This document shows positions 1-37,487 of a stretch of DNA of 64,000 nucleotides, in pieces. The notes under the pieces were generated by a model. The model saw only the letters and a list, made by a program, of their open reading frames with translations. It was not told the origin of the DNA and made no database searches. This DNA is from Actinostola sp. cb2023 (taxonomy: Eukaryota; Cnidaria; Anthozoa; Actiniaria; Actinostolidae). Position 1 is the stretch's first letter; each line of letters starts with the position of its first letter. The position numbers were made by a program, and so were the translations under genes. The DNA lies in NCBI GenBank assembly GCA_033675265.1, contig JAUJYZ010000744.1:291282-355281 (forward strand), read 5' to 3'.

Positions 1-533
1 AACAGGAACAAAGAATGTGTTCTTTATAAAACATTTTTACAATATTCCAGTTAAACTGGAACTGGACAATAAAGCTGGTTCACAATAGCAATAATTATAT
101 AAACTTATGTAGATGTTTTATGTTGTTATGCTTTAAAATATATTATGTCACTAATCCTGTTATGCCATTACGCTGTGATGTCCACAATGATAACATAAAA
201 CTTAATGCAAAGGTGTATTTTGCATTTATGTCACCTAGTATGAACCAGGCTTAACTTATAATATTAAATAGCTCTAGATCTTTAACAAAGTTATATGTAC
301 ATGCACAATGTACAACAAAATGTAAGTTACATCCTTCACTATATTTACAAAGTACCAAATCCCTGAAAATTATATTGTTAAGTTTGTCTCAGATTTCAAG
401 AAATGTATTGTCTCATAGCTGACACATGGCGACACTTTAATAGGAAGACTGCTACCTCGTTGAATCTTTAAATCGCCATCTCTCGAGGCCATCATTCCAA
501 CTTGTATGGTAACGTCTTGCACGATGATATCAA
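1..533. other. AT-rich sequence, no gene recognised
   Basis: No supportable coding exon, RNA gene or clear repeat array was seen in this stretch. It lies downstream of the minus-strand ORF ending at 534 and could hold its 3' untranslated region. Confidence 0.4.
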
Positions 534-735
534 CTAATCAAGTAAGCTTATTGATTTCTTGTTCTTGAACTTTGACGTTCTGTCAACTTCTTTTCGTTTC
601 TTAAATTCAACGTAACTTGGGTGTTTCTGTGCTCCCAAAAGACTTTTATTCGAATCTTTGTTGACTTGTCCCACAGGAAGGACAAAAGTTTGCATCTAAG
701 AGAGTAATATTTCCTCCACATCCAGTACAAAACAT
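534..735 (-). pseudogene. Possible small zinc-ribbon protein, reading frame broken once
   Basis: From an ATG at 735 on the minus strand the frame reads MFCTGCGG, then about ten residues later CPSCG, the CxxC...CxxC layout of a zinc ribbon. That frame stops soon after QRFE. A shift of one base near the CAACAAAG run brings in a basic tail that ends with a TAG at 534..536 and includes PSYVEFKKRKEVDRT. The whole would be about 67 residues. The break may be a homopolymer sequencing error, as is frequent elsewhere in this window, or a missed intron. No second copy exists here to compare, because the palindrome does not reach this far. The family is not recognised with certainty, and the zinc-ribbon call rests only on cysteine spacing. 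Confidence 0.3.
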
Positions 736-831
736 AATTCGAAGAGAGGAAAAGTGGATGGCTAGGCTACCAAGCACGAGTCGTCGAACCCAGCCTTCGC
801 TCGCACCCTGCGCGCGCAGTGTTTTATGTCC

Positions 832-1060
832 TTATTTGCAGCAACTCGTTTTATTTGCAGCGATTCGTTTTATTTGCAGCAACTCGTTTTATTTGCAGCA
901 ACTCGTCTTATTTGCAGCAACTCGTTTTATTTGCAGCAACTCGTTTTATTTGCAGCAACTTGTTTTATTTGCAGCAACTTGTTTTATTTGCAGCAACTCG
1001 TTTTTTATTTGCAGCAACTCGTCTTATTTGCAGCAACTTGTCTTATTTGCAGCGTGTCCC
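832..1060. repeat. Tandem repeat, 19-bp unit, about 12 copies
   Basis: The unit cagcaactcgttttatttg repeats with small changes (ctt for ctc). The three overlapping plus-strand ORFs here are by-products of the repeat and are not genes. Confidence 0.9.
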
Positions 1061-1301
1061 CTATGGGCCACCGTAGACTTCTAAATACGATATGCAAATC
1101 ATTTCCAGATATGATATGTATATCGGGGTTCCACTGTTACACAAATTTCTAAAGTAAGCTTATAAGTTACATGTACATGTAGTTATTTAACTTAAGATAC
1201 AATACAAAAATGTGGTTTGTGTGCAAACACATCACTCATCAGTTCATGGCGCATCAAGTTTCATAGTAAATAATAAGAACTAAAGCAAATCAAATACCTA
1301 C

Positions 1302-1572
1302 CTCTAACTGCAATCCTGTATAAGCTATAGGAACAGAGATCGCAAACAACATCCCAAAAGCAAAAGCAGTGTTTCTTCTCCAGTTTCTTGGATTGCACCA
1401 CCAACCACCGGCCGGTGACCACACAAATCTTGGATATTCAAACTTTTTTCCACCTCCCTACGAAAGAGTAGTGTCCAATATTATCATATGAAAAAGTGAT
1501 TTCCCAAAAGCATTGAAACAACGCTAGAAAATAAGGAGAAATTTGGAAGAAATTTGGATGCAAACTCACCAT
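1302..1572 (-). CDS. Small one-pass membrane protein, first two coding exons
   Basis: On the minus strand an ATG at 1570..1572 is followed at once by a donor (ATG/gtgagt). An acceptor (ttcgtag) then opens an exon at 1457 that stays open to a donor (TTAGAG/gtaggt) at 1302. Both junctions are phase 0. The predicted N-terminus has MGGGKKFEYP, then a tryptophan-rich WSPAGGWW motif, NWRRNT, and a hydrophobic stretch of about 20 residues (AFAFGMLFAISVPIAYTGL) that looks like one transmembrane helix. Only 53 residues are seen, and the following exon was not found in this window. The glycine, WW motif, basic patch and helix recall small accessory proteins of mitochondrial inner-membrane complexes, but I do not recognise the family firmly. 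It starts 280 bases from the PPWD1 start on the opposite strand, so the two probably share a promoter region. Confidence 0.55.
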
Positions 1573-1851
1573 TTTGGATTGGAACGAATAGCATTATGGG
1601 TAATTTATCCCCGCAATGATCAGTGGGAAGGGACACAGGGAACCCAACTTAAAAATGTATTTTGATTTAAAAAACTTTCACAAATGTAAAAAAAAAATCA
1701 AAATTTTTATTCTTCTAATTCTAAATATTTTTATCGGATTTAAAATGAAAATGCAAAACACTATCGATATTCAGCCAATTTTTTTAATTAGTTTTTTTGG
1801 CCAATTTTTTTCAATGTCCCGACAGGCATTGCGAGCAAGTGTAATTTCAAA
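1573..1851. promoter_or_regulatory. Candidate bidirectional promoter between the small membrane gene and PPWD1
   Basis: Two divergent start codons are 280 bases apart with no other gene between them. The interval is AT-rich without an obvious TATA box placed for either gene. It includes the motif acagggaacccaactt at about 1635, which also forms the tip of a hairpin element at 6336..6396. Confidence 0.4.
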
Positions 1852-20710
<18,859 letters not shown>

Positions 20711-20745
20711 TCAGAAAAACAACTTCCATATTATAGAGCATTTCT

Positions 20746-20751
20746 AATAAA
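20746..20751 (+). promoter_or_regulatory. Probable PPWD1 polyadenylation signal
   Basis: AATAAA lies 36 bases after the PPWD1 stop codon and is followed by a short acaacacc stretch. Confidence 0.6.
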
Positions 20752-20789
20752 CACAACACCTTAGACTGTAAGCATGTAAGATACTCTGT

Positions 20790-21095
20790 ATTGTAGTCCA
20801 AAATCGTGCAACTTGTCACGCAACAAGTTGCAGGGCAATGTTTCTCGTATTGCCATCGTTCGCGCAATTTGTCGCGCAGCACATTTTCGTGTTGCAGGTT
20901 GCAAAACTTTGTTGCGCAAAGTAGAAGCTCTTTCTATTTCATGCAACAAAGTTTTGCAGCCTGCAACACCGAAAATGTAATTTGTTGCGCGACAAGTTGC
21001 ACGAACGATGGTAATGCGAGAAACATTGCTCTGCAACTTGCAATGCAACAATCTGAACAATGTTGCGCGAAAAGTTGCGCGATGCATTGTAGTTA
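20790..21095. mobile_element. Hairpin MITE rich in gcaacttg/gttgc motifs
   Basis: Arms with tgcaacttgtcacgcaacaa and tgcgcgacaagttgcac pair around a central gcaacaaagttttgcagcct. It lies just after the PPWD1 3' end. The small ORFs across it are shadows. Confidence 0.8.
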
Positions 21096-21224
21096 GTGTA
21101 TTTAATATAGAGGATTCCTAATAAACTGAAGCACATGGCCCGGGATCGATTCCTCGCTGCACCGATATTTTTATACTCACGAAAATGATCATTAACTGTT
21201 AAATTATTTGTATTTTAAAATATA

Positions 21225-21489
21225 TACAGTCCTTCTCAAAAAGGTTGTCCAGATGAAAAGACTACAATACTGCAATAAAGTCACGTGATTCACTATGTTT
21301 TCAATTCCTGCGCGCGGCCTCCGAGTTGATCAGTACCAGCGGCATTACATTCATTTCTCACAATGCTGTGTACTTTTGCATCTCAAATTGAAATTCCACG
21401 CGAGGAAATTGAATACATAAAGAATCACGTGACCTTATTGTAGTATTGTAGTCTTTTCATCTGGACAGCCTTTTTGAGAATGACTGTAT
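21225..21489. mobile_element. Tc1/mariner-like MITE with tacagtccttctcaaaaagg ends
   Basis: The terminal inverted repeats cagtccttctcaaaaaggtt and gcctttttgagaatgactg are flanked by TA dinucleotides, the target of Tc1/mariner elements. Arms of more than 40 bases include gatgaaaagactacaata. No transposase is present. Confidence 0.85.
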
Positions 21490-21842
21490 ATGAACTCTAA
21501 GACCCATTTTGTAATAACAGTTCTTATATGCTATTCAGGATGTAAAGGTTATGAAAAAAAGAATAGCCAAATTTAATATTGGGGGGACTCAGGGTCCCCC
21601 TGGCCCCTACCCCTGCTATCAGCCTGCAGTGAGCTTCTGGAACTATGTAAAATATAACTTTAGAAAGTTTAAAATTAATTAATTAAAATGCTTACAAGTG
21701 GCTTTTTTCCTAACTGGTCCTCCTAAGCTAAGGGACAATATATTATATATATATATATATATATACTCCGTCAGTTTGAGCTGTTATGAAAGTCACCAAA
21801 TTACTAGCTCTGCTTCCTGGGATGAAGGCCCGGATGAAGGTC
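21490..21842. other. Intergenic, 3' side of the minus-strand small gene
   Basis: It contains a (TA)n run near 21743-21766 and a ggggggactcagggtccccc palindrome near 21580. It probably includes the 3' untranslated region of the gene ending at 21843. Confidence 0.4.
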
Positions 21843-24800
21843 TTAAAGTTCCGTAGAACACAAAGATGTTGTCAACAATCCGTCCATGCCATCGACATGA
21901 GTTTCGCTGCAATAAGTAGAAAAGTTAAACGAATTGTATCGTCGAAGGTTTTGTGAATCCTCTTCGGCTCTTAATAGATTGCTAGTTTTGTTCAACTCCG
22001 TTAACGAACTGCTCTTCTGTCGTTGAAGTTTTGGTCGTGATTGTGAAATCACTTTTCGTGGAATAGTCTCAACAACGTCACAAACACTTTCCTGGTGTAG
22101 ATTAGACAGCTTGAGTTCTCCAATTTGGACCTTCTTCATTTCTTCAGCAAAAGAGTCTTTGAGCAAAGGTTTGTCGCTAACCGGAGGACGCATTATTCCA
22201 GGTAAAAACTCCTCACAAGGCTTGTTCGCTTGCGCTACCTGCATATCATCGTATACAAATGGCTGAGTGCCTCCATGTTGAACCCACTTGATCCTTTGTT
22301 GTCTTAGTAAACTACACTGGAGTATTTGATAACCAGTAATTTGATCAAGACTACTGAATAAAATGGTTTGCTAAGAAGATGGCATATTATGATAGATCAT
22401 GGAGGTCAGCAGACAGTATTAGAAGTCACCCCCTACAAGCACAACTGACTTCGAGTACGCTTCCCAATTAAAACAACATAATCATATCTCTTATAAACTA
22501 TTGTGCAAATTCAATTAAGCCGCTGATGCATATCGGCCGCTCTTATTAACCATGAACGGACCTTCAACGCGAAGAATTCACTTTTAAACCGAGTTATTAA
22601 CTCCAACTAGATTTTCCTGAATGCTTTATAGTGTACGAGTATGTGGGATCTCAGTGCATGTACAACCGACGGACTACAGCATCATTAATGTCCACGTGGT
22701 CAAGCCTAAAACAAGACAACAATAAAACAAACAAAAGCACTTAGTTCAATTCAGTTGTATTACAAATGACGTTTCTACCTAACCGCGGTTCTTTGACGTG
22801 GCTATGACGTCATCTGCAAGCCCTCTTTAAACAATTTATTGCTCAATATTCTAAAAATATCAATATCTAAATTTACACACATAGTAGCTTATTATGTATT
22901 TGTAAATAGTTCTTTATAATTGTCATCATTAATAATTTATCTTGTACTTGGAGATATTAAATATAAAGTAGAAAAAGAGACGCAGGCAACCTCTGACTGT
23001 TCCAAATAATATATTAACGTTTCGGCAATTCAGCCTTCTTTAGAAATAATAATAATAATATATATGTACATGGTAGAAATAATAAAAATATGAAGAGTAC
23101 GTACCGGTGATTCAAGTATATATACGCTAAGGAAAACAAAGGAAAAGGAAAACACATCGACCATCATTGTTGCTCCCAACATTATTGGCCAACAACACAT
23201 CCATCATTGTTGCTCCCAACATTATTGGCCAACAACACATCATTGTTGCTCCCAACATTATTGGGGCCGGAACAACACATCCATCATTGTGGCTCCCAAC
23301 ATTATTGACCAACAACACATCCATCATTGTTGCTTCCAACATTATTGGCCAACAACACATCATTGTTGCTCCCAACATTATTGGGGCCGGAACAACACAT
23401 CCATCATTGTGACTCCCAACATTATTGGCCAACAACACATCCATCATTATTGCTTCCAACATTATTGGCCAACAACACATCCATCATTGTTGCTCCCAAA
23501 CATTATTGGCCAACAACACATCCATATCATTGTTGCTCCCAACATTATTGGCCAACAACACATCCATCATTGTTGCTCCCAACATTATTGGCCAACAACA
23601 CATCATTGTTGCTTCCAACATTATTGGCCAACAACACATCATTGTTGCTCCCAACATTATTGGCCAACAACACATCCATCATTGTTGCTCCCAACATTAT
23701 TGGCCAACAACACATCCATCATTGTTGCTTCCAACATTATTGGCCAACAACACATCCATCATTAGTTGCTTTTAACATTATTGGCCAACAACACATCATG
23801 CATATCATTGAAAGCTTGGCACATTTTGCCAACAAAAACTCATCATTGAAGCTACAAAACATTATTTGTCACACATCCATCATTGTTGCTTCCAACATTA
23901 TTGGCCAACAACACATCCATCATTGTTGCTTCCAACATTATTGGCCAACAACACATCCATCATTATTGCTTCCAACATTATTGGCCAACAACACATCCAT
24001 CATTGTTGCTCCCAACATTATTGACCAACAACACATCCATATCATTGTTGCTCCCAACATTATTGGCCAACAACACATCCATCATTGTTGCTCCCAACAT
24101 TATTGGCCAACAACACATCCATCATTGTTGCTTCCAACATTATTGGCCAACAACACATCATTGTTGCTCCCAGGGGTTGCTCCCAACATTATTGGCCAAC
24201 AACACATCCATCATTGTTGCTCCCAACATTATTGGACAACAACACATCCATCATTGTTGCTCCCAACATTATTGACCAACAACACATCCATCATTGTTGC
24301 TTCCAACATTATTGGCCAACAACACATCCATTCATTGTTGCTCCAACATTATTGACCAACAACACATGCAACATTGTTGCTTCCCAACATTATTGGCCAA
24401 CAACACATCCATCATTGTTGCTTCCAACATTATTGACCAACAACACATCCATAACATTGTTGCTCCCAACATTATTGGCCAACAACACATCCATCATTGT
24501 TGCTTCCAACGTTATTGACCAACAACACATGCAACATTGTTGCTCCCAACATTATTGGCCAACAACACATCCATCATTGTTGCTCCCAACATTATTGACC
24601 AACAACACATCCATCATTGTTGCTTCCAACATTATTGGCCAACAACACATCCATTATTGTTGCTCCCAACATTATTGACCAACAACACATGCAACATTGT
24701 TGCTCCCAACATTATTGGCCAACAACACATCCATCATTGTTGCTTCCAACATTATTGACCAACAACACATGCAACATTGTTGCTCCCAACATTATTGGCC

Positions 24801-25455
24801 AACAACACATCCATCATTGTTGCTTCCAACGTTATTGACCAACAACACATGCAACATTGTTGCTCCCAACATTATTGGCCAACAACACATCCATTATTGT
24901 TGCTCCCAACATTATTGACCAACAACACATGCAACATTGTTGCTCCCAACATTATTGGCCAACAACACATGCAACATTGTTGCTCCCAACATAATTGGCC
25001 AACGACACATCCATACTCCATCATTGTTGCTTCCAACATTATTGACCAACAACACATGCAACATTGTTGCTCCCAACATAATTGACCAACGACACATCCA
25101 TACTCCATCATTGTTGCTTCCAACATTATTGGCCAACAACACATCCATTATTGTTGCTCCCAACATTATTGACCAACAACACATGCAACATTGTTGCTCC
25201 CAACATAATTGACCAACGACACATCCATACTCCATCATTGTTGCTCCCAACATTATTGGCCAACAACACATCCATCATTGTTGTTCCAATTACGTCATAG
25301 TAAGATTTTACGAAGCAACTATTTTTAGTCCACGCTTGCATGATACCTCCTCTGAGATCATAGTCTGTTGTTTTGTTCGACGAAGAATATAAGCTATTCT
25401 TGGATGTTGAAAGAGACTGCAGGGGACGGAACTCCGCTCTGCGAGTCGACCGCAT
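21843..25455 (-). CDS. Uncharacterised protein A of a divergent pair, two-exon model, ends in CSTEL
   Basis: Exon 1 is 25455-25294 (starts MRSTRRAEF, ends KSYYD at a GAC/gtaatt donor). Exon 2 is 22370-21843, entered at ttcttag. Both sides are phase 0, giving a 229-residue model. The second exon has RQQRIKWVQH and YDDMQVAQ, then serine-rich and basic segments (RQKSSSLTEL, LRRYNSFNF) and the tail LLTTSLCSTEL. No signal peptide or membrane helix stands out; it looks like a disordered cytoplasmic protein or tail. The last residues fit a class I PDZ ligand (S/T-x-hydrophobic). The intron holds a 2-kb minisatellite. Protein B at 25999-26599 ends almost the same way and points the other way. The family is not recognised, and further upstream exons are possible. 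Confidence 0.6.
22371..23159. other. Distal part of the protein A intron
   Basis: It carries a repeat-like end sequence cgtttcggcaattcagcctt near 23022-23043, a motif typical of retroelement or Penelope-type relics, and an AAT run at 23047. No coding exon was supported. Confidence 0.45.
23160..25284. repeat. Minisatellite, 40-bp unit, about 50 copies, in the protein A intron
   Basis: The unit is cattgttgctcccaacatta followed by ttggccaacaacacatccat. Variants (gacc for ggcc, gcaac for ccatc, ttcc for ccc) alternate in ordered blocks toward 24300-25200. A scrambled patch at 23765-23880 has no counterpart in the right arm. The many overlapping ORFs of up to 342 codons are repeat shadows. Confidence 0.96.
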
Positions 25456-25998
25456 TGTTAATAGAATGCCAAACTTAAGTTCGTTTTATTTGATGAATTT
25501 CTGTACATCTTTGTTCATTGTTCGTCACGATCTTGCTGGATTTTACTCGAGTTCCGAATAATAACTTTTGGTAGTAAAATTGCAAATCACAATAGCACTG
25601 TGTACTCTTGTTATTTGACGATATTCATCTTGCAAGCACTGCAAGCACACACTGAAATAATCAATATTCGACCTCACAGCTAGTTGTATGTCCAACATTG
25701 CCTTGTAGATTTTTTCCGTCACTCAACTGATGTCACGGCATTCAAGCTTTTTTTAGAAGATCGGTTCCAATTAGTCTGAGTCGTCCACGTCCACATACGG
25801 GATGCATCAAGATGTCGCGTCTCATTCTTGAGTTTTAAAAAGTCCAGCATCATTAGTCCTTAGTTTGACGGCGATTTGACGAGGATTTCACAGGACGTTT
25901 AAGATTGAAAAGAGCACTGCAGCTGCTATTCTGCACTACTAGGACGAGCCAGGGTGCTGAGCCATTCAGAAAGGCATACTTTGGATGCGATAAGCAGG
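25456..25998. promoter_or_regulatory. Candidate bidirectional promoter between proteins A and B
   Basis: About 540 bases separate the two divergent predicted starts (25455 minus, 25999 plus). No repeat array or other gene is seen in it. Whether transcription really begins here is inferred only from gene orientation. Confidence 0.35.
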
Positions 25999-26599
25999 AT
26001 GCATTCCAGGGATTTTTCTTTCGTCGTTTGTGCAGGTTTTGGAAACGTTTTCAAGCGAAGACACTTTGTCAAACCGCTCCGACAATCCATTATTTCCATT
26101 TACTGAAAGTCAAAAGGGATCAAGTTATTAAGATAAGCATCTATATCGGGACTACACATACAAGTATCCTATGGAAACCTCTGCAATTAAAAGTATGAAA
26201 GCCGATGAGCAAGAAAATGTCAACATGACTCAAACACCATCTCTAAATCGTCTATGCCATGTATACACAGAGTCTAGCGTGATCTCGATCACCAACACTA
26301 CTCCAAGATGCATCAGTACATCAAGTAGCTGTTCAAGTGAATCTGCTACCAATTTCATAGAGATTGAAGGAGGCAGAAGTGTTACAGAAAATTCATATTT
26401 TACCACGTTACCTAATCTTGCAGGGAAGAGGATAAGAGAGCTAAGAAGAAACACGCTTCCCACTTTGCCTGTTTGGCCGGAATCAAAGTGGCCTAAATCA
26501 AGAAAGACTCTATCACTATCGCTTGCTGAATTTGCACGCGATGAAACACAAGTTATCAATGGAACTCTAACTACGACATTATGTTCCACAGAATTGTAA
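25999..26599 (+). CDS. Uncharacterised protein B of a divergent pair, ends in CSTEL
   Basis: The secure part is the ORF from ATG 26171 to the stop at 26597-26599 (142 residues). The same frame is open back to 26133 behind a possible acceptor (ttattaag). A small upstream exon, 25999-26035 (MHSRDFSFVVCA, donor gcag/gtttt), would join it in phase, giving about 167 residues. This start is tentative; a competing ORF begins at 25905. The protein is rich in serine and threonine, with ESSVISITNTTPR, RIRELRRN and RKTLSLSLAEF, and ends GTLTTTLCSTEL. The tail and the order of TTPR, a basic R-K-x-S patch and CSTEL match protein A, so the two are probably diverged paralogues. Class I PDZ binding is suggested by the last three residues. 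Function unknown. Confidence 0.6.
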
Positions 26600-27360
26600 A
26601 CTAAAAGGAAAAATTCAGCGGGGTTTTATACGTTGTTTGTTTGTGGTTTTTATCAGTTAATTTAAACTATCTTCGCCATCTATTGCCCAAGGACATTAAA
26701 GAGATCTAATTGGAGGAAAATGCACTGAAGATAATGGGACAAGTAGTAATGAATTAATGCCGACCTAAATGATGTATTGGCAATCAGGATATAGTTCTAA
26801 TACAACATGACAGGCGATCGGTTTTCTATCTGATAAACATTTGTTTTACTTCATTGATGGATTGTTTCGCAACTGGTGGGCTATGTACAAGTCCATGCGT
26901 CTATTCAATGGTCTCATTTGGAGAGCTTTGTCTTCATTGTTTTTTCTTTTGGCATCGTTGCAGAAACACTTTTCATTATAAAGACACCCTCTAGATACGA
27001 GCTCTCACTCCTTTGTATTCTAATAGAATAACTGTCAAAACAAAACGTTATTCTATTATAATTCAGAATCACTTTTGCGATGGACTGCTGACCAGTTTAG
27101 TACTGGGATGCGGGCTTGAATGCCGGGACAGAACTCCATCATATATCATTCTGAGTTATTTATTACAATTGACAACCCAGAGCACAGTTAAGTGAACTGC
27201 GGTAAATAAAGACTGACAGAGTTGTATTATATCAGTTCAACACGACCATTTGAAAATCCGCTTTCATCTTTTGACTTTAGTTAAAGTGCTTATGAAGCTT
27301 ATTTTTTAAATTTGAAAATCGATTACATATGAAGTGAATAGTGGGATGTTTCAGTGTTTT
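26600..27360. other. 3' flank of protein B
   Basis: An AATAAA at 27205-27210 could serve as its polyadenylation signal. No other gene was recognised; the 60-codon ORF at 27013 has no supporting feature. Confidence 0.4.
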
Positions 27361-27660
27361 TGTGATTTGAGCTTCGCATTTGCGAGTTATAAAGGTTTGA
27401 AATCGTGATATGCTAATTCGGTGACGTCAAAGACCACTTACTTTATTATACAAAAGCGCCCTTATGCAAATCATTGACATTTTTTAATCTGGAAAAAAGT
27501 TTTCTACAACTTATATAAATGATGTTAAATTTTTTTCTATTTCAGAAAAGAATGCTACTTGAAAAATATAAATAATTTACAGCAAATGCCTCCTTTGACG
27601 TCACCGAATTAGCATATCACGATTTCAAACCTTTTCGCAAATGCGAAGCTCAAATCACAA
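27361..27660. mobile_element. Hairpin MITE with gtgatttgagcttcgcattt ends
   Basis: gatttgagcttcgcatttgc and atcgtgatatgctaattcgg occur in inverted order at the two ends, around an AT-rich centre with tctggaaaaaag. In this arm the right end lacks part of the ataactc segment that the right-arm copy keeps. Confidence 0.82.
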
Positions 27661-27878
27661 AATCTGCAAATCGTCGTAATCGCTCAAAATCACTAAAAAT
27701 ACTGAAACATATATCGGAATGTTAAGAACTCAAGAAAGAGCCTAATAAACTATCGCTAATTCGATTTGACTGATAACCTGATGTGATATACGTGCCTACT
27801 TAGATGGGTTGATAGATGAGTTCAGTGATAGATGGCTACGTTGACACTAACTAAATAAATGTGTGGATCAGAAACATA

Positions 27879-27926
27879 AACCTGATTTTCAGATGTATGA
27901 CATTGAGCCGTCTGAAAATCAGGCTA
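27879..27926. repeat. Small hairpin
   Basis: cctgattttcagatgtatga and gccgtctgaaaatcagg form a stem of about 15 bases with a short loop. Confidence 0.65.
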
Positions 27927-27950
27927 ACTAACGTATGGACTACAGTTGGA

Positions 27951-28168
27951 TTGATGGTTGGACGGTGGATGTTTGGACGGTGGATGATTAGACGGTGGAT
28001 GGTTGGACGGTGGATGGTTGGACGGTGGATGGTTGGACGGTGGATGCTTGGACGGTGGATGCTTGGACGGTGGATGCTTGGACGGTGGATGCTTGGACGG
28101 TGGATGGTTGGGACGGTGGATGGTTGGACGGTGGATGCTTGGACGGTGGATGCTTGGATGGTTGGATG
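27951..28168. repeat. Tandem repeat, 15-bp unit, about 14 copies
   Basis: The unit ttggacggtggatgg (or gatgc) repeats. The tryptophan-rich ORFs here are repeat shadows. Confidence 0.93.
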
Positions 28169-28716
28169 GGTCAAATTCTGCAAAAGTGTGAAGCTGTTAT
28201 CCGGGGCTGTTATCTACAGTGGTCTACGGTGGTCTCTAGGGAACATGACTTTTTTTTCTATGCGAGACCTTTTTTTTTTTTTTTTCATTCTTCTGAAGGT
28301 ACGTTATTTACTCGTTTAATTTAATTAATTTGCCGAGCGAGCAGACGAGTCAGTTAGTAGTAGTGATGGTGTCGACTTTTTCAGTTTTTTCTTTCTCTCT
28401 CTCTCTCTTTGTTCCTTCTTTCCTTTTTGTTACTTTGCTTTGCTTTTTTTTTCTTGAGATACTGAATCAACCTTCATGAAATTGAATGTATTTTAAGGAG
28501 AACTGTTCACCTAATTTTATCGTTAGATAAAAACAAAGAGAATGTTGTGTATATCTCGGGGGAATCGTCCCATTTCTTTCGTTTATTTTTTTATTTTTTC
28601 AAAGTCTTCTTTTTCGTCTTTCCTTTGAAACGGGTGGGGTGGGGGAGGCATGACCAAAACCAAGGAGCCAAAGGGCAAGTGTTCGAGCCTCGTAGGAGTC
28701 GAGTATTTCTTCTTCC

Positions 28717-28718
28717 CC

Positions 28719-28750
<32 letters not shown>
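28717..28750. repeat. Poly-C tract, about 33 bases
   Basis: An uninterrupted C run lies in a segment with inverted ends near 28560-28860. Its length differs from the right-arm G run at 46164-46200, as expected for a homopolymer. Confidence 0.85.
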
Positions 28751-28755
<5 letters not shown>

Positions 28756-28986
28756 TCTGGACCTTTCGGTTTCTTCTTCTTCGAAATTCGATTGTCGGGT
28801 TACCTGTGGTGACACAGTCCGAGTGAGTCTGGTAACAAATCATTCACAAAATGGCGGACTGTAAACATTTTTTTACTGGAAAATTTCAAAGCTGAACGTT
28901 TGCGAAGAAAATATGTTTGTATTCTTCATTGAATAATGCTCCAGATATTATATTTTGTAAATCTAAGCATAAAGTAACCTAAAGAA

Positions 28987-37487
<8,501 letters not shown>

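Noticed and set aside
21125..21170. tRNA-like sequence (gggatcgattcctcgctgca)
   Set aside because: It resembles a B-box or T-arm, but no matching A-box, anticodon stem or acceptor stem could be laid out around it.
23127..25300. CRISPR-like array or repeat protein in the 40-bp array
   Set aside because: The units are directly adjacent without unique spacers and the genome is animal. The ORFs of up to 342 codons simply follow the repeat.
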